Source: Erysipelotrichaceae bacterium
GTDB lineage: Bacteria > Bacillota_I > Bacilli_A > Erysipelotrichales > Erysipelotrichaceae
DNA length: 64,000 nt
Assembly (NCBI GenBank): GCA_013334325.1
Contig: JAAXXT010000001.1
Span: 80,566-144,565, forward strand
Direction of reading: 5' to 3'
The notes under the pieces: model-generated
Seen by the model: the letters and a program-made list of their open reading frames with translations, nothing else
Told to the model about the DNA's origin: nothing
The model's database searches: none
Program-made: the position numbers and the translations under genes
Shown here: one piece after another, positions 1 to 10,215 of the stretch
How positions within the stretch are numbered: the stretch's first letter is position 1
How the letters are laid out: each line of letters opens with the position of its first letter

Positions 1-503
1 AAATTAATTGCTTCTTCTTTTAGCTCGATTGCTTTTTCAATATAATGATAAGATTGAGCGATATAAAAGAAGCCATCTTTAACTATTTTTTCTTCAGTCA
101 TTTCAAATCCTAACGAAGCCATTTCTTTTCTTAAATAGGGCAATCTTGTATTGGCTTGGGTAATGATTTGAGTCATTATTTTAAATCGATCTATGTCTTG
201 TTTAATAATTTTAAGAATTAAATCGGCTCCCATCCCACAAATAACTACAGTATTAGGATTTGTGTTTACTTGATGAATTCCATCACTTAGAAAATAGCTG
301 ATATGTTCAAAGACATTCGCTTGAGCAAATGTCTTTTGAGTATGTTGTAAGGGTTTATGGCGAAGATCGGTCGCGATTACATCCTTAGCAAGTCCTTTTT
401 TAAGAACGGCTAAAGCAAGATAACCATGATCACTACCGACATCACAAAGAACTTCACATGGTTCGACCATGCTTAATATCATAGATAGACGTTTAGAAAT
501 CAT
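1..503 (-). CDS. trmK: tRNA (adenine22-N1)-methyltransferase TrmK, 3' part cut by window edge
   Basis: About 167 N-terminal residues are readable and the rest lies off the left edge. The protein opens [13 protein letters not shown], followed by a Rossmann SAM-binding loop (DVGSDHGYLAL) and a GMGADLILKII segment matching the GMGG motif of the TrmK/DUF633 family. The family methylates N1 of A22 in some tRNAs. The ATG (503-501) overlaps the rpoD stop codon by one base (TAATG), so it is translationally coupled to rpoD. trmK follows sigA in Bacillus as well, which supports the call. The GADL in place of the usual GGxL is a small deviation. Confidence 0.88.
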   Translation of the reverse strand, partial: MISKRLSMILSMVEPCEVLCDVGSDHGYLALAVLKKGLAKDVIATDLRHKPLQHTQKTFAQANVFEHISYFLSDGIHQVNTNPNTVVICGMGADLILKIIKQDIDRFKIMTQIITQANTRLPYLRKEMASLGFEMTEEKIVKDGFFYIAQSYHYIEKAIELKEEAIN

Positions 504-2218
504 TACACCTTATCCATGAAATCCCGTAAACGTTTAGAACGATTAGGGTGTTTAAGTTTTCTTAAGGCTTTGGCTTCAATTTGACGTATTCTTTCACGAG
601 TTACATTAAAGAGTTTACCTACTTCTTCAAGTGTTCGTGTTCGACCATCAATGAGACCAAATCGTAATCTCAGTACTTTTTCTTCTCTTTCAGTCAAACC
701 TTCCAATACAGAATTTATTTCATCTTTGAGTAATTGATTGTTTGCGTATTCATCTGGACTCATCGCATCTTTATCTTCAATGAAATCACCCAAATGACTA
801 TCATCTTCTTCCCCAATTGGAGTTTCTAAAGAAACAGGTTCCATCGCAATCTTTTTGATTTCTCTAACCTTTTCGGAAGTTAAACGAGCCGTTGTCTCAA
901 CTTTGTTATTTTCTTCTATAATTTCCTTAGAATCAATGTCAAATCCGTTATTCTTAAATTCTTTGACTTTATCGATTCCAATATTTGCGGCTACAGCGAT
1001 TTCTTCATCTGTAGGTTCACGATCATACATTTGAACCAAAGTACGTTGTATACGAGTTATTTTATTGATGGTTTCAACCATATGAACCGGAATACGAATC
1101 GTTCTAGCTTGATCAGCAATGGCTCTAGTAATGGCTTGTCTGATCCACCATGTTGCATAGGTCGAGAACTTAAATCCTTTGGTATGATCAAACTTTTCAA
1201 CAGCTTTGACCAAACCCATATTCCCCTCTTGAATAAGATCTAAGAAAAGCATGCCTCTTCCTACATATTTTTTAGCAATTGATACAACCAAACGTAGATT
1301 CGCTGAGATCAATTCATCTTTTGCATAATCTCCAACCTTTAGAATTTTCTTAATATCATTGATTTCAACAATTTTCAATGGATAATTCACAAAAATAGCG
1401 TGTAAGAAGAAACGTGCTAATACATTATTTGGAAGTAATTGATTGAAATCGGATTTAAGAGTTTCTTTAATAACGTAAGTATCTTTTTTAAATAGTATCG
1501 CAAAATCATCAATATCAGTTATTTCTAAATAATTATCAAGTGAACTAAAAGTATCAAATTGGATAAGATCTTCAAGAATATCTTTTATTCCAGTTTCACT
1601 TAGTTTTGAATAATATTTTTTAAAATGAGCATTAGCATTCTCTACGTAACTTAAACTATTTTCAATCATATAAGTTTCAATGATTGAAATATCTTCTTGA
1701 GATAAACTTAAAACATTCTGATGTTTCTTACTATAAACAGGAATTTGAGTAAATATTTCTGTAAAGATCTTATTTTGAGCTTCTAAAGCTAAGACACCTT
1801 CAGCAATTTGAACAGCATATACATTTTCTAAGGCTGTGGTCAACAATTCAACTCGGCCTATCTCTTTAAGATATTGCTTAACTGGATCGTTTACTCTGTT
1901 TTGAGTGGTAACGTTATAATTAAGATCACTAATGGTTTCTTCAATTTCTTCACTTTCATCTAAGTGTTCTTCTATGGTATCCAGTTCATCTTCTAGAATG
2001 GCAGTTACAAGATCATTGTCTTCTACCAATTCAACGTCTTCTGTTAATTGAATGCCTTGTTTTAGTAAATCATCCAAAAAAGAGGAACTATCTTCATCGC
2101 TTAGATTAAAATCTTCTAATTCATTAAGTACTTGTTCATGGGTCAAGATCCCTTTTGTTTTAAATGTTTCTAGAAAATGCGCTTTTAAGTCAGTGATATT
2201 TGTGAATTTTTGTGACAT
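503..2218 (-). CDS. rpoD: Primary sigma factor SigA/RpoD with enlarged non-conserved region
   Basis: 571 residues, well above the roughly 370 of Bacillus SigA. Region 1.1-like acidic N-terminus (1-95) is followed by region 1.2 (about 109-125, [17 protein letters not shown]). Residues about 128-300 are an extra, poorly conserved stretch before region 2 ([17 protein letters not shown] from 307; RpoD-box [14 protein letters not shown] at 357-370). Region 3 carries about 34 extra residues (about 413-446) between PTDEEIA and LTSEKVREI. Region 4 (503-571) has the helix-turn-helix [20 protein letters not shown] that reads the -35 element. An AAAGGAG ribosome site precedes the ATG. It sits directly after dnaG, the classical macromolecular-synthesis arrangement. 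Identity is certain; the role of the insertions is unknown. Confidence 0.97.
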   Translation of the reverse strand: MSQKFTNITDLKAHFLETFKTKGILTHEQVLNELEDFNLSDEDSSSFLDDLLKQGIQLTEDVELVEDNDLVTAILEDELDTIEEHLDESEEIEETISDLNYNVTTQNRVNDPVKQYLKEIGRVELLTTALENVYAVQIAEGVLALEAQNKIFTEIFTQIPVYSKKHQNVLSLSQEDISIIETYMIENSLSYVENANAHFKKYYSKLSETGIKDILEDLIQFDTFSSLDNYLEITDIDDFAILFKKDTYVIKETLKSDFNQLLPNNVLARFFLHAIFVNYPLKIVEINDIKKILKVGDYAKDELISANLRLVVSIAKKYVGRGMLFLDLIQEGNMGLVKAVEKFDHTKGFKFSTYATWWIRQAITRAIADQARTIRIPVHMVETINKITRIQRTLVQMYDREPTDEEIAVAANIGIDKVKEFKNNGFDIDSKEIIEENNKVETTARLTSEKVREIKKIAMEPVSLETPIGEEDDSHLGDFIEDKDAMSPDEYANNQLLKDEINSVLEGLTEREEKVLRLRFGLIDGRTRTLEEVGKLFNVTRERIRQIEAKALRKLKHPNRSKRLRDFMDKV

Positions 2219-2219
2219 C

Positions 2220-3992
2220 TTAGGCTCCTTTTATTTCTTTACGCAAAGCTTGGCGCTCTTCTCTCAGCTGACTCATAGATTTAAGATACCTTTGGTGCTC
2301 GTTTAGTTCGAGTTCGTTTTTGATCAGTTGTTTTATCTGATTCATTTTTTCATCCAAAAGGCTAATCTTAACCTGAATCATCGCATCATTTAGAGACACC
2401 TCATTGTAATCCTTATAGTAGATCTCATTGGCTGATAGATCCGTCATAAGTCTAAGCATGGCAGGATCTTCGATCGTATTGATAAAATCAGCAACTTCAA
2501 TCGTCTCATTCTTACGATAATAATCCAAAATCAACAAGGCACAAGTATTGTGCTGAGGATTTGGAAGAAAACCTAGCTTATCTTTAAATTCAATTGCCGC
2601 CTGTAAACTTTTAAGCATCATTCCCAAGATTTCGAAATCTGCCCATTGGCGAATACTGTTTGAAGAAACAGCTTGTGTACTGATGATGTTTGGTTTAGAC
2701 GCATCATAAGCGAGTTTTACGCTCAATAACTTAAGCTGATCACTTTCAAAACCAGTAGTTTCGCTCAATCTAAGTAGAAGATTGTTTTGATCGAATTCAT
2801 CTTTGATGTTGGTGATTTCACTCATCATCAATTTTGCGAATTCTTTCTTCTGAGAATAATTGTTCATATCGAACTTCTTCAGTAGATATGAAAATACAAA
2901 ATCTGTAAACCCTTGTTTAACTTGGACTAAAGCTCTTAAAGCTTCCAGCGATTTCTTTTGGGAAATCTCATCTGGATCGAGTCCAGTATTGTTGATGACA
3001 ACTTCAACATTGAGATGGAAAGTATTTAATAACTTTCCAATCTTATAGGCAGCATTTAATCCTGCCTCATCCCCATCATAACACAATAAGACATTTGTTG
3101 ATGCTTGTTGGATCAGACGGATTTGATCTGAAGTACAGGCTGTACCCAAAGTCGCAACCACATTAAATACATCTGCTCGATCAAATGCTAATACATCTGT
3201 GACGCCTTCCACTAATATAATCTGCTTCTGTTTTTTACAGGTACTTAAGGCGCGATGATAATTATACAACAATTTTCCCTTAACGTAGACAGGTGTTTCA
3301 GAAGAATTGATGTATTTACTAGACTCATTTGGATTAAGGGTTCTTGCACTGAATCCAACAGGATTTCCAAGTGCGTCATGAATAGGAAATAAAATACGGT
3401 TATAAAAGACATCAGATGGGCCATTATCGGTCAATCTAGTAACGTTCGCACTGACACATTCTTGTAGAGTAAATCCTTTGGCTTGAAGAAACTGCGTCGT
3501 TTGAAGTTTATCTAGATTCAACCCAATCTCAAATTTCTTGATTTGCGATTCTAAGATACCTCTTTTAGTGAGATAGTTTTTCGCATCGATCGTATCTTGG
3601 GTAGTGAGGAGATATTGAGTATAATTAATGGTTTCTTTAAGTAATTTATGAAGTCGTTGGTGTTCAGGAGCGATTTGAGGAAGATCAGAAGTATAATTTG
3701 TCGTAAGCGAATAATTGACGTAATTGGCGACCTTGATGATCGATTCACTGAAGCTTATCTTTTCATAAGATTTAACGAAGTTGAAGACATTTCCACCTTC
3801 TCCACAAACAAAACACTTAAAGATCTGTTTGTCTACATTTATGGAGAGCGAAGGATCATGGTCATCATGAAAAGGACAGACTGCCGCGAAGTTCTTCCCT
3901 TTTTTAACCAAAGGGATATAACGCTGGATGATGTCGGCGATGTCGGCTCTTTTACGTATCTCTTGGATGTCTTCCTCGCTGATTCGGCTCAT
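2220..3992 (-). CDS. dnaG: DNA primase DnaG
   Basis: 590 residues, normal for the family. An N-terminal CHC2 zinc-binding domain has ligands C39, H42, C60 and C63. The RNA polymerase core includes the Toprim fold, with E262 in VEGVTDV and the DGD acidic pair at D306/D308. The C-terminal part (about 430-590) is the weakly conserved helicase-binding region. The protein makes RNA primers for Okazaki fragments with DnaB/DnaC-type helicase. AAAGGAG precedes the ATG. One base separates its stop from rpoD's start, and glyS lies 9 bp upstream, so the gene is within the ybeY-rpoD operon. Confidence 0.97.
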   Translation of the reverse strand: MSRISEEDIQEIRKRADIADIIQRYIPLVKKGKNFAAVCPFHDDHDPSLSINVDKQIFKCFVCGEGGNVFNFVKSYEKISFSESIIKVANYVNYSLTTNYTSDLPQIAPEHQRLHKLLKETINYTQYLLTTQDTIDAKNYLTKRGILESQIKKFEIGLNLDKLQTTQFLQAKGFTLQECVSANVTRLTDNGPSDVFYNRILFPIHDALGNPVGFSARTLNPNESSKYINSSETPVYVKGKLLYNYHRALSTCKKQKQIILVEGVTDVLAFDRADVFNVVATLGTACTSDQIRLIQQASTNVLLCYDGDEAGLNAAYKIGKLLNTFHLNVEVVINNTGLDPDEISQKKSLEALRALVQVKQGFTDFVFSYLLKKFDMNNYSQKKEFAKLMMSEITNIKDEFDQNNLLLRLSETTGFESDQLKLLSVKLAYDASKPNIISTQAVSSNSIRQWADFEILGMMLKSLQAAIEFKDKLGFLPNPQHNTCALLILDYYRKNETIEVADFINTIEDPAMLRLMTDLSANEIYYKDYNEVSLNDAMIQVKISLLDEKMNQIKQLIKNELELNEHQRYLKSMSQLREERQALRKEIKGA

Positions 3993-4001
3993 TGATCTCC
4001 T

Positions 4002-5372
4002 TTAAAAGCTAACTTTAGATAAAATATAAGCGTGTAAATCGGTAATTGCGACTCTTTCTTGAGTCATAGAATCACGTTCACGAATGGTAACTTTACCATC
4101 GGTCGCGGTATCAAAATCAACAGTGATACAATAAGGTGTTCCCATCGCATCTTGTCGACGATAACGTTTCCCAATTGACCCAGCTTCATCATAATCAACC
4201 ATAAAGCTAGGAGCCAATAAAGCTCTTATAACTTCAGCTTGTTCAGAAAGTTGTTTACTTAAAGGTAAAATGGCTGCTTTATATGGCGCTAAAGCAGGAT
4301 GAAAATGTAAAACAACTCGAGTATCATTTTCTAATTGTTGTTCTTCATAAGCATCATTCAAAAAGGTTAAAAATAGTCGTTCTACCCCTACCGCCGGTTC
4401 TACACAATATGGGATATACTTTTCATTGGTCATAGGATCTAAATATTCCATAGAAACTCCAGAGAATTTCTCGTGTTGAGATAAATCGTAGTTTGTACGA
4501 TCAGCGATTCCCCAGATTTCATCAAAACCCCAAGGGAATTTATATTCAATATCACTTGTACCAGCAGAATAATGTGAAAGCTCTGCTTTTTCGTGTTCAC
4601 GAATTCTAAGATTTTCTGGTTTAACACCTAAACTTAGTAACCAATTGAAGCAAGTTTCTTTCCAATAGGCATACCACTGAAGATCTTCACCAGGTTTACA
4701 GAAGAATTCGAGTTCCATCTGTTCAAATTCACGTGTACGGAAAATGAAGTTGCCTGGTGTGATTTCATTACGGAAAGATTTGCCTATTTGACCGATTCCA
4801 AAAGGAATCTTTTTACGCATGGTACGTTGAACATTCTTAAAATTAACAAACATCCCTTGAGCTGTTTCAGGTCTTAAGTAAATAACACTCTTATTGTCTT
4901 CAACGACACCTTGGAAGGTCTTAAACATTAAGTTGAATTGTCTGATTTCAGTAAAATCATGAGCACCACAATTAGGACAAGCAATATTATTGTCTTTCAT
5001 ATAGGCTTCCATCTCTTCTTTTTTCATCGTAGAAGCATTAACCTTACCTAAAGCAAAAGCATCGATCAATTTATCGGCTCTATGACGTGTTTTACATTGT
5101 TTACAATCCATCAAAGGATCACTAAAGGTCTTCAGATGACCTGAAGCTTCCCATACCTTAGGGTTCATCAAGATCGCGGATTGGATCCCAACATTGTATT
5201 TATTAGCTTGGATGAACTTCAACCACCACGCTTTTTTGATGTTGTCTTTAAGTTCAATGCCTAAAGGCCCAAAATCCCATGTATTCGATAAACCACCATA
5301 AATATCTGAACCTGGATAGACAAAACCAGAGATTTTAGCGTGATTGACAATCGTTTCAAAATTTGTAGACAT
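4002..5372 (-). CDS. glyS: Glycyl-tRNA synthetase, single-chain (alpha2) type
   Basis: 456 residues from the chosen ATG at 5372, which has an AAAGGAG site. A start 18 codons upstream would run into recO and lacks support. This is a class II synthetase of the homodimeric type, not the alpha2-beta2 GlyQ/GlyS pair of Bacillus. It has a zinc-ribbon insertion (CKQCKTRH near residue 90 and CPNCGAHDF near 135), class II motif 2 ([23 protein letters not shown]) and motif 3 near [11 protein letters not shown], then a C-terminal anticodon-binding domain. It charges tRNA-Gly. It lies between recO and dnaG, the same place the glycyl-tRNA synthetase genes occupy in many Firmicutes. Confidence 0.96.
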   Translation of the reverse strand: MSTNFETIVNHAKISGFVYPGSDIYGGLSNTWDFGPLGIELKDNIKKAWWLKFIQANKYNVGIQSAILMNPKVWEASGHLKTFSDPLMDCKQCKTRHRADKLIDAFALGKVNASTMKKEEMEAYMKDNNIACPNCGAHDFTEIRQFNLMFKTFQGVVEDNKSVIYLRPETAQGMFVNFKNVQRTMRKKIPFGIGQIGKSFRNEITPGNFIFRTREFEQMELEFFCKPGEDLQWYAYWKETCFNWLLSLGVKPENLRIREHEKAELSHYSAGTSDIEYKFPWGFDEIWGIADRTNYDLSQHEKFSGVSMEYLDPMTNEKYIPYCVEPAVGVERLFLTFLNDAYEEQQLENDTRVVLHFHPALAPYKAAILPLSKQLSEQAEVIRALLAPSFMVDYDEAGSIGKRYRRQDAMGTPYCITVDFDTATDGKVTIRERDSMTQERVAITDLHAYILSKVSF

Positions 5373-5389
5373 AGTATTCTCCTTTATAT

Positions 5390-6142
5390 CTAGTTTATTA
5401 TAGACCATTTCTCTATAAATACCCAAGATTTTAATGAAATGTTCGTATGATATTTCATAAATTCATACAAGATATCTACTAAGATTTTTTCTGGTTTTTT
5501 ATAGTTTAAATAGCGTTCGAAATTATCATAAGTAACTTTATTAACTATTCTAAAAGCATATAAAAACTCCGTGGTATAAATAGTACTCTGTATTTCCTTT
5601 TGACAATTCACACAAATAAATCCACCTTCATCCATCGATAAACTATTGATTTGATTATCCCCACATAATGTACATTCGTCGACTTGCGGCTCAACTCCTA
5701 ACCAAATCAATGAAGAAACTAAAAAATAGGTCATAACATGCGCATATTTGTCAGTTTTCTCAAGCGTCGCGATACATTGTTGAACGACTTTATATATATC
5801 TTGACTTAAACTAGGATCATAATTGTCTTTAAGTAATTGCTCAGTCAATTCGCAAATAATGGTCATAATGGTTTGCTTATTTAGATCTTCTCTTAAAACT
5901 CGATGAGAAGTTATCAGAGATGCGCTATGCAAGATCTGTAGACCACTACCCTCTTTATCATCATAAGTTAAAGTACTTTCAGAGAAAGGCATACAAGCCG
6001 AGGCGTTTTTACTTTCACTTTTTAATAGACCTTTGGCGATGAAAGTAACGATCCCTTTTTCTAAACTAAAGGTTTTAACTAATGCGTCATTTTCTTTATA
6101 ATCATTTTGACTCAAGATCAAGACATTAAGCGAATCATTCAT
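5390..6142 (-). CDS. recO: DNA repair protein RecO
   Basis: 250 residues, usual length. The N-terminal OB fold (about 1-80) begins [18 protein letters not shown], followed by a helical domain. A zinc finger uses CTLC near residue 158 and CVNC near 177. RecO works with RecR and RecF to load RecA onto SSB-coated single strands. The start overlaps the era stop by 8 bases, the usual era-recO pairing. Confidence 0.95.
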   Translation of the reverse strand: MNDSLNVLILSQNDYKENDALVKTFSLEKGIVTFIAKGLLKSESKNASACMPFSESTLTYDDKEGSGLQILHSASLITSHRVLREDLNKQTIMTIICELTEQLLKDNYDPSLSQDIYKVVQQCIATLEKTDKYAHVMTYFLVSSLIWLGVEPQVDECTLCGDNQINSLSMDEGGFICVNCQKEIQSTIYTTEFLYAFRIVNKVTYDNFERYLNYKKPEKILVDILYEFMKYHTNISLKSWVFIEKWSIIN

Positions 6143-7034
6143 CGTAATTGGATCCTGTATTCTGTTTATTGATGGCGTTTAGTTTTTGAGTTGAATTGCG
6201 CCAATTCTTTTCTTCTTTTACGATCAAATCTAAATAAATCGGCTTTCCTAAACGTTTCTCTAAAATAACACGTGCACCACTTCCAATCGCTTTAATTTTT
6301 TGACCTTGTTTACCTATAATGATCGACTTTTGAGAATCTCGTTCAACTAAAATGCTGGCTTGAATAAGAATGGATTGTTTGTCTTCTTTAAAACTGTCAA
6401 TCACAATCGCTACAGAATGAGGTATTTCTTCTGAAGTAGAAATCAAAATCTGTTCTCTTATGATTTCAGTGATAAAAAACTGTTCAGGATACTCAGTAAT
6501 CATATCAGTAGGATATAAAGCTTCACCTTCTGGTAGATATGAGTTGGTTACTTTAAGTAAAGTTTCAACGTTATCGTTATTTATGGCACTTACTGGGATG
6601 ATTTCACTAAACAATTGCGTCTCATTGAGTTCTGTTAATTTAACGATCATTTGTTCACGAGTTAGTAGATCAATTTTATTAAATATTAGAAATATAGGTA
6701 TATGTTCTTTCTTTACGAGATCTAAAACGAACTGATCACCTGATCCAAAAGGTTTGGTTGCGTCTAATAAGAAATAGACGATATCTACCCCATCCATCGC
6801 AGAAACGGCAGTTTTATTCAACTGTTTTCCTAATTCATGAAGTGGTTTATGAATACCTGGTGTATCGATGAAAATGATCTGTGATTCTTCTGTAGATAAA
6901 ATCGCTTTGATACTATTACGAGTCGTTTGAGCTTTATCGGATACGATTGAAATCTTATCCTTCATAATTTGATTAAGTAGTGTACTCTTGCCTGCATTAG
7001 GACGCCCTATGAGGGCAACAAATCCGACTTTCAT
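6135..7034 (-). CDS. era: GTPase Era, 16S rRNA maturation
   Basis: 299 residues. G1 is GRPNAGKS (10-17), G3 is DTPGIHKP (about 57), G4 is NKID (about 119) and G5 is the SAI near 150. A C-terminal KH domain around residues 205-285 contains the IIGKQGQKIKAIG loop that binds the 3' end of 16S rRNA. Era is a 30S assembly checkpoint. Its ATG overlaps the cdd stop codon (TAATG). Upstream neighbours dgkA and ybeY are the canonical context. Confidence 0.97.
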   Translation of the reverse strand: MKVGFVALIGRPNAGKSTLLNQIMKDKISIVSDKAQTTRNSIKAILSTEESQIIFIDTPGIHKPLHELGKQLNKTAVSAMDGVDIVYFLLDATKPFGSGDQFVLDLVKKEHIPIFLIFNKIDLLTREQMIVKLTELNETQLFSEIIPVSAINNDNVETLLKVTNSYLPEGEALYPTDMITEYPEQFFITEIIREQILISTSEEIPHSVAIVIDSFKEDKQSILIQASILVERDSQKSIIIGKQGQKIKAIGSGARVILEKRLGKPIYLDLIVKEEKNWRNSTQKLNAINKQNTGSNYDE

Positions 7035-7429
7035 TAAAAATCCTCTTGAGTAAAACGCATCGGTAAAAGTTCAGCGACGGTCTTTGTCATGGTTTCTTTA
7101 CCATTAGACAAAAGTATAGGACAATTTTCATCGATCAACTCCGATAAAACTTGGCGACATATCCCACAAGGAGCTCCGATTCTATGGCCATTGGTAACGA
7201 TCGCGATGGCTGTTATGTCATCTCTACGATATCCATGAGAGTAAGCAGAAAATATAGCGCTTCTTTCACCACAATTGGTGGCTCCATAAGATGCATTCTC
7301 TACATTGGCTCCTATGAAGGTCTTTCCATCTTTGGTTAAGACAGCTGCGCCTACATGATAATGAGAGTATGGTGCGTAAGCATTATCCATGGCTTTAAAA
7401 GCCAATTTAAGCAGTTCATCGTGATTCAT
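7034..7429 (-). CDS. cdd: Cytidine/deoxycytidine deaminase
   Basis: 131 residues, the short tetrameric form. Zinc site: C53 and catalytic E55 in the NCGERSA motif, then C86 and C89 in PCGICRQ. The protein converts cytidine to uridine and deoxycytidine to deoxyuridine. AGGAGG lies just upstream of the ATG. It is in the standard dgkA-cdd-era order. Functionally it links to the Nup importer, Pdp and DeoC elsewhere in the window. Confidence 0.97.
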   Translation of the reverse strand: MNHDELLKLAFKAMDNAYAPYSHYHVGAAVLTKDGKTFIGANVENASYGATNCGERSAIFSAYSHGYRRDDITAIAIVTNGHRIGAPCGICRQVLSELIDENCPILLSNGKETMTKTVAELLPMRFTQEDF

Positions 7430-7438
7430 AGAATCCTC

Positions 7439-7807
7439 CTAGATGTGATTGAATAGAAACATAAGTCCAATAATGAGTGAAACCAAAGCACTAAGTCCTA
7501 CTGAAGCGGAACCTAGATCTTTAGCTACTTTAGCTTGAGGTGTAAATTTAGGCTCCAAATGATCTATCATGGCTTCAACGGCACTATTTAGATACTCAAA
7601 ACATAAGACCATCCCAATACATACCATTAAAATACTTGTTTCAATATCGGTAAATTTGAAGACAATCGCAACAATCAATGCGAAAGTCGCAAATCCAAAT
7701 TGAAGCTGAATACTAAAATCATGAAGTATCCCATCGATCAACCCAACAAAAGCATAACTAAATTTCTTATAAATTCTAACAGGAATACTATCTTGGGGCG
7801 ATGTCAT
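7439..7807 (-). CDS. dgkA: Diacylglycerol/undecaprenol kinase family protein
   Basis: 122 residues from the ATG at 7807, which has AAGGAG seven bases upstream. A start at 7831 is possible but lacks its own ribosome site. It is a small membrane protein with about three transmembrane helices and the family motif FEYLNSAVEAMIDH (ExxNSAxE). Gram-positive members mainly phosphorylate undecaprenol, recycling the wall lipid carrier. The 5' end overlaps ybeY by 20 bases. The lipid substrate cannot be told from sequence. Confidence 0.93.
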   Translation of the reverse strand: MTSPQDSIPVRIYKKFSYAFVGLIDGILHDFSIQLQFGFATFALIVAIVFKFTDIETSILMVCIGMVLCFEYLNSAVEAMIDHLEPKFTPQAKVAKDLGSASVGLSALVSLIIGLMFLFNHI

Positions 7808-8237
7808 GAAGGATCTCCTTTTGGTAATCAAACATTATTTTCTCATCCTTAGGATTTTGATGATCATATCCTAATAGATGTAAAACACCATGAGTAATCA
7901 AGAATAAGTATTCTCGTTCAGGAGTATGACCATACTCTAAGGCTTGTTTATTCACATAATCAAGATTAATAAAGATATCTCCAATTTCATCAGAGAAGTC
8001 TTTATATTCTTTTATTCCATCATTGTAAGCGAAACTGATCACATCGGTAGCTTTATCAAGTTTTCGATAGTCTCGATTGATGATTTGGATGGTTTCACTA
8101 TTTACTAAAATGATGGAATAGTTAAAACGAAGCGGTAAATTTAAGCTTTGCGTTACTTTTGAATTGATTTTTGTTATTTTAGATCGTAAGGAAATAAAAT
8201 CCTTGTTTTCGGTTTGATTGATTAAGGTAGTTTTCAC
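7788..8237 (-). CDS. ybeY: Endoribonuclease YbeY, rRNA maturation
   Basis: 149 residues. The zinc motif HGVLHLLGYDH near the C-terminus gives the three-histidine site, and TDVISFAY is the usual core motif. YbeY functions in 16S rRNA 3'-end processing and ribosome quality control. The start is a GTG (8237-8235), and the reading frame aligns with the family from its first residues. No Shine-Dalgarno precedes it, and an extended -10 promoter ends seven bases upstream, so the message may be leaderless. It is the first gene of the operon running to trmK. Confidence 0.95.
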   Translation of the reverse strand: MKTTLINQTENKDFISLRSKITKINSKVTQSLNLPLRFNYSIILVNSETIQIINRDYRKLDKATDVISFAYNDGIKEYKDFSDEIGDIFINLDYVNKQALEYGHTPEREYLFLITHGVLHLLGYDHQNPKDEKIMFDYQKEILHDIAPR

Positions 8238-8243
8238 GCTTTA

Positions 8244-8252
8244 ATTATACCA
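8244..8252 (-). promoter_or_regulatory. Extended -10 promoter for the ybeY operon
   Basis: Minus-strand TGGTATAAT: a perfect -10 (8244-8249) with TGn (8250-8252). No good -35 is seen 17 bp upstream. The expected transcription start falls at about 8237, on the GTG of ybeY. Confidence 0.65.
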
Positions 8253-8303
8253 TAATCGAGCTATAAGCTTTTTATGGTGATTCAAGAAAAATTCTCTAAA
8301 TAT

Positions 8304-9260
8304 CTATACTGTTTTATTAGAATAAGCTTCGATAACAATCTGAACCAAAGGATTTCTAACGATATCAACCGCCGTTAATTCAACAAATCCTATGTCTTTT
8401 TTACCTTTAAGCAATCTTAGAGCCTGAATAAAACCAGAATCTTGTTTAAGATCAACTTGAGTAGTGTCTCCATTGATGATGATCTTGGTTCTAAAACCCA
8501 TACGAGTCAATACCATCAACATTTGGCTCTTAGTAGTATTCTGTGCTTCATCTAATATCACAAAGGCATCTTCTAAGGTACGACCTCTCATATACGCTAA
8601 GGGAGCGATTTCTATGATCCCCTTCTCAATGTATTTTTGAACTTGTTCATTGCCTAATAGATCATTTAAACCATCATAGAGAGGTCTTAAATAAGGATCT
8701 ACTTTCTCTTTTAAATCACCTGGTAAAAAACCCAATGATTCCCCAGCTTCAACCACAGGTCTTGTTAATACGATACGTTTAACATCGCCTTTTTTAAGGA
8801 GATCAACCGCATAGACAACAGATAAATAGGTCTTGCCTGTTCCTGCAGGACCAGAAACAAAGACCATATCAAAATCAGCCATAGCTTCCATCAACTTTTG
8901 TTGACCTAAAGTTTTGATGGTTATTGGTTTATTAAAGGCTGTTCTTCCTATGATTCTACTGTTGAGTTTAAAGAAAGATTCTTCGGTATTGTTTAGTACG
9001 CAATGAGAAAGATAAATGATATCTCGTTCATCTGGTGTCTTTCCCATCTTGATCCAGCGAATCAATCCATTAAGTGTCTTCTGTATGTTTAGGCAAAGGT
9101 CTTCATCTAGTGTATCTAGAATAACTGAATTATCTCTTAAAACAAACTCGACACTAAAGACCTGTTTAAGTAGTTTTAGATTCTCATCTTGTTGACCACA
9201 TAAGGTTTGAAATTCTTCAAAATTACATACTTCGATCGGGTAACTGTTTTTATGGATCAA
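8304..9260 (-). CDS. phoH: PhoH-family ATPase (YbeZ type)
   Basis: 318 residues. Walker A is GPAGTGKT (137-144) and Walker B is VILDEAQ (234-240). The N-terminal 100 residues are the usual PhoH extension. It is a cytoplasmic RecD-like NTPase/helicase linked to RNA metabolism together with YbeY, its usual neighbour. Translation starts at TTG (9260) with GAGGAG six bases upstream, and no ATG lies nearby. A TATAAT at 9287-9292 may drive it separately from rpsU. Confidence 0.93.
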   Translation of the reverse strand: MIHKNSYPIEVCNFEEFQTLCGQQDENLKLLKQVFSVEFVLRDNSVILDTLDEDLCLNIQKTLNGLIRWIKMGKTPDERDIIYLSHCVLNNTEESFFKLNSRIIGRTAFNKPITIKTLGQQKLMEAMADFDMVFVSGPAGTGKTYLSVVYAVDLLKKGDVKRIVLTRPVVEAGESLGFLPGDLKEKVDPYLRPLYDGLNDLLGNEQVQKYIEKGIIEIAPLAYMRGRTLEDAFVILDEAQNTTKSQMLMVLTRMGFRTKIIINGDTTQVDLKQDSGFIQALRLLKGKKDIGFVELTAVDIVRNPLVQIVIEAYSNKTV

Positions 9261-9292
9261 TGGAGCTCCTCGCTTCTGTTACTTCTATTATA

Positions 9293-9319
9293 AATAAAAA
9301 AGAAGCCAGTGGCTTCTTA
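9293..9319 (-). terminator. Intrinsic terminator of rpsU
   Basis: The minus strand shows an AAGAAGCC/GGCTTCTT stem with a 3-base loop followed by six T. The rpsU stop codon lies at the base of the stem. Confidence 0.88.
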
Positions 9320-9496
9320 TTTTTTGCGGCTTGCTTTTCTGGCTGCTTCAGATTTGAGTTTACGTTTGACGCCCGGTTTAACATAATATTCTCTTTTACG
9401 GGTTTCGGCTAATGTACCGTTACGAGAGACACTTCTTTTAAAGCGGCGCAGAGCATCATCAAGATTCTCATTATCTTTTAAGACTATACGTGGCAT
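9317..9496 (-). CDS. rpsU: 30S ribosomal protein S21
   Basis: 59 residues, highly basic: [19 protein letters not shown], then [18 protein letters not shown] and a Lys/Arg-rich tail ending ARKASRKK. This is the typical short Firmicutes S21 and binds the 30S platform near the anti-Shine-Dalgarno. AGGAGGGATGTAA precedes the ATG. It has its own promoter and terminator, so it is probably monocistronic. Confidence 0.97.
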   Translation of the reverse strand: MPRIVLKDNENLDDALRRFKRSVSRNGTLAETRKREYYVKPGVKRKLKSEAARKASRKK

Positions 9497-9524
9497 TTAC
9501 ATCCCTCCTCTCGGCACGTTTACA

Positions 9525-9553
9525 ATTATAACCAAGTTATTTGATTAAATCAA
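9525..9553 (-). promoter_or_regulatory. SigA promoter of rpsU
   Basis: TTGATT (9553-9548), 17-bp spacer, TATAAT (9530-9525) on the minus strand. The start is predicted about 20 bp before the rpsU ribosome site. Confidence 0.8.
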
Positions 9554-9555
9554 GG

Positions 9556-10215
9556 TCAATAAGATGTTTTCATCTCAGTTTGTGTCATTAAAGCAACACC
9601 ACCAGAGGTTCCTATACGATCAGCCCCTGCTTCGATCATCGCTTTGACATCATCTAAGGTTCTTACTCCACCTGCTGCTTTAACTAAAGCAAAGCCTTTT
9701 ACAGTCTCTTTCATCAGTTTAACATCTGCGATTGTTGCACCAGCAGTAGAAAAACCAGTTGATGTTTTTACGAAATGGGCTTTAGCTTTAACCGCCAATT
9801 GACAAGCTCTTACTTTTTCTTCATCCGTCAATAAACAGGTTTCAATGATGACTTTAACTGTTAATCCACCTGTAGCATTTACCACAGCTGCGATGTCTTC
9901 TTCAACGAGATCATTATTCCCATCCTTAAGCGCACCGACATTGATGACCATATCGAATTCTTCAGCCCCTTCAAATAAAGCTAAATGAGCTTCAAAAGCC
10001 TTGGTTTCTGTGGTCGTAGCGCCTAATGGAAAACCAATTACGACACAAACTTTTACTTTAGAACCTTTTAATGCTTCTTTACAGGTCTTAACCCACGTAG
10101 GATTAACACATACAGAAGCAAATTGATACGTTTTGGCTTCTTCACATAGCTTTAGAATCTGTTCCTTTGTAGCATTTTGTTTAAGCAAAGTATGATCTAT
10201 ATAGGTGTTATACAT
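9556..10215 (-). CDS. deoC: Deoxyribose-phosphate aldolase
   Basis: 219 residues from the ATG at 10215, preceded by AAAGGAG. An ATG seven codons upstream lacks that site. TIM barrel with the Schiff-base lysine in VKTSTGF, the IDHTLLK N-terminus and the proton-relay lysine in [10 protein letters not shown]. It cleaves 2-deoxyribose-5-phosphate to acetaldehyde and glyceraldehyde-3-phosphate, finishing deoxynucleoside catabolism begun by Cdd and Pdp. The start overlaps the murE 3' end by 8 bases. It is the last gene of the ssb-to-deoC operon. Confidence 0.97.
   Translation of the reverse strand: MYNTYIDHTLLKQNATKEQILKLCEEAKTYQFASVCVNPTWVKTCKEALKGSKVKVCVVIGFPLGATTTETKAFEAHLALFEGAEEFDMVINVGALKDGNNDLVEEDIAAVVNATGGLTVKVIIETCLLTDEEKVRACQLAVKAKAHFVKTSTGFSTAGATIADVKLMKETVKGFALVKAAGGVRTLDDVKAMIEAGADRIGTSGGVALMTQTEMKTSY

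Noticed and set aside
5373..5426. N-terminal extension of glyS (18 codons)
   Set aside because: The internal ATG at 5372 has a good ribosome site and matches family starts. The same reasoning trimmed dgkA, deoC, scpA, scpB, pdp, thyA, bmpA, rnj, miaB, dnaD, TVP38, yqeG, yneF and hisS.
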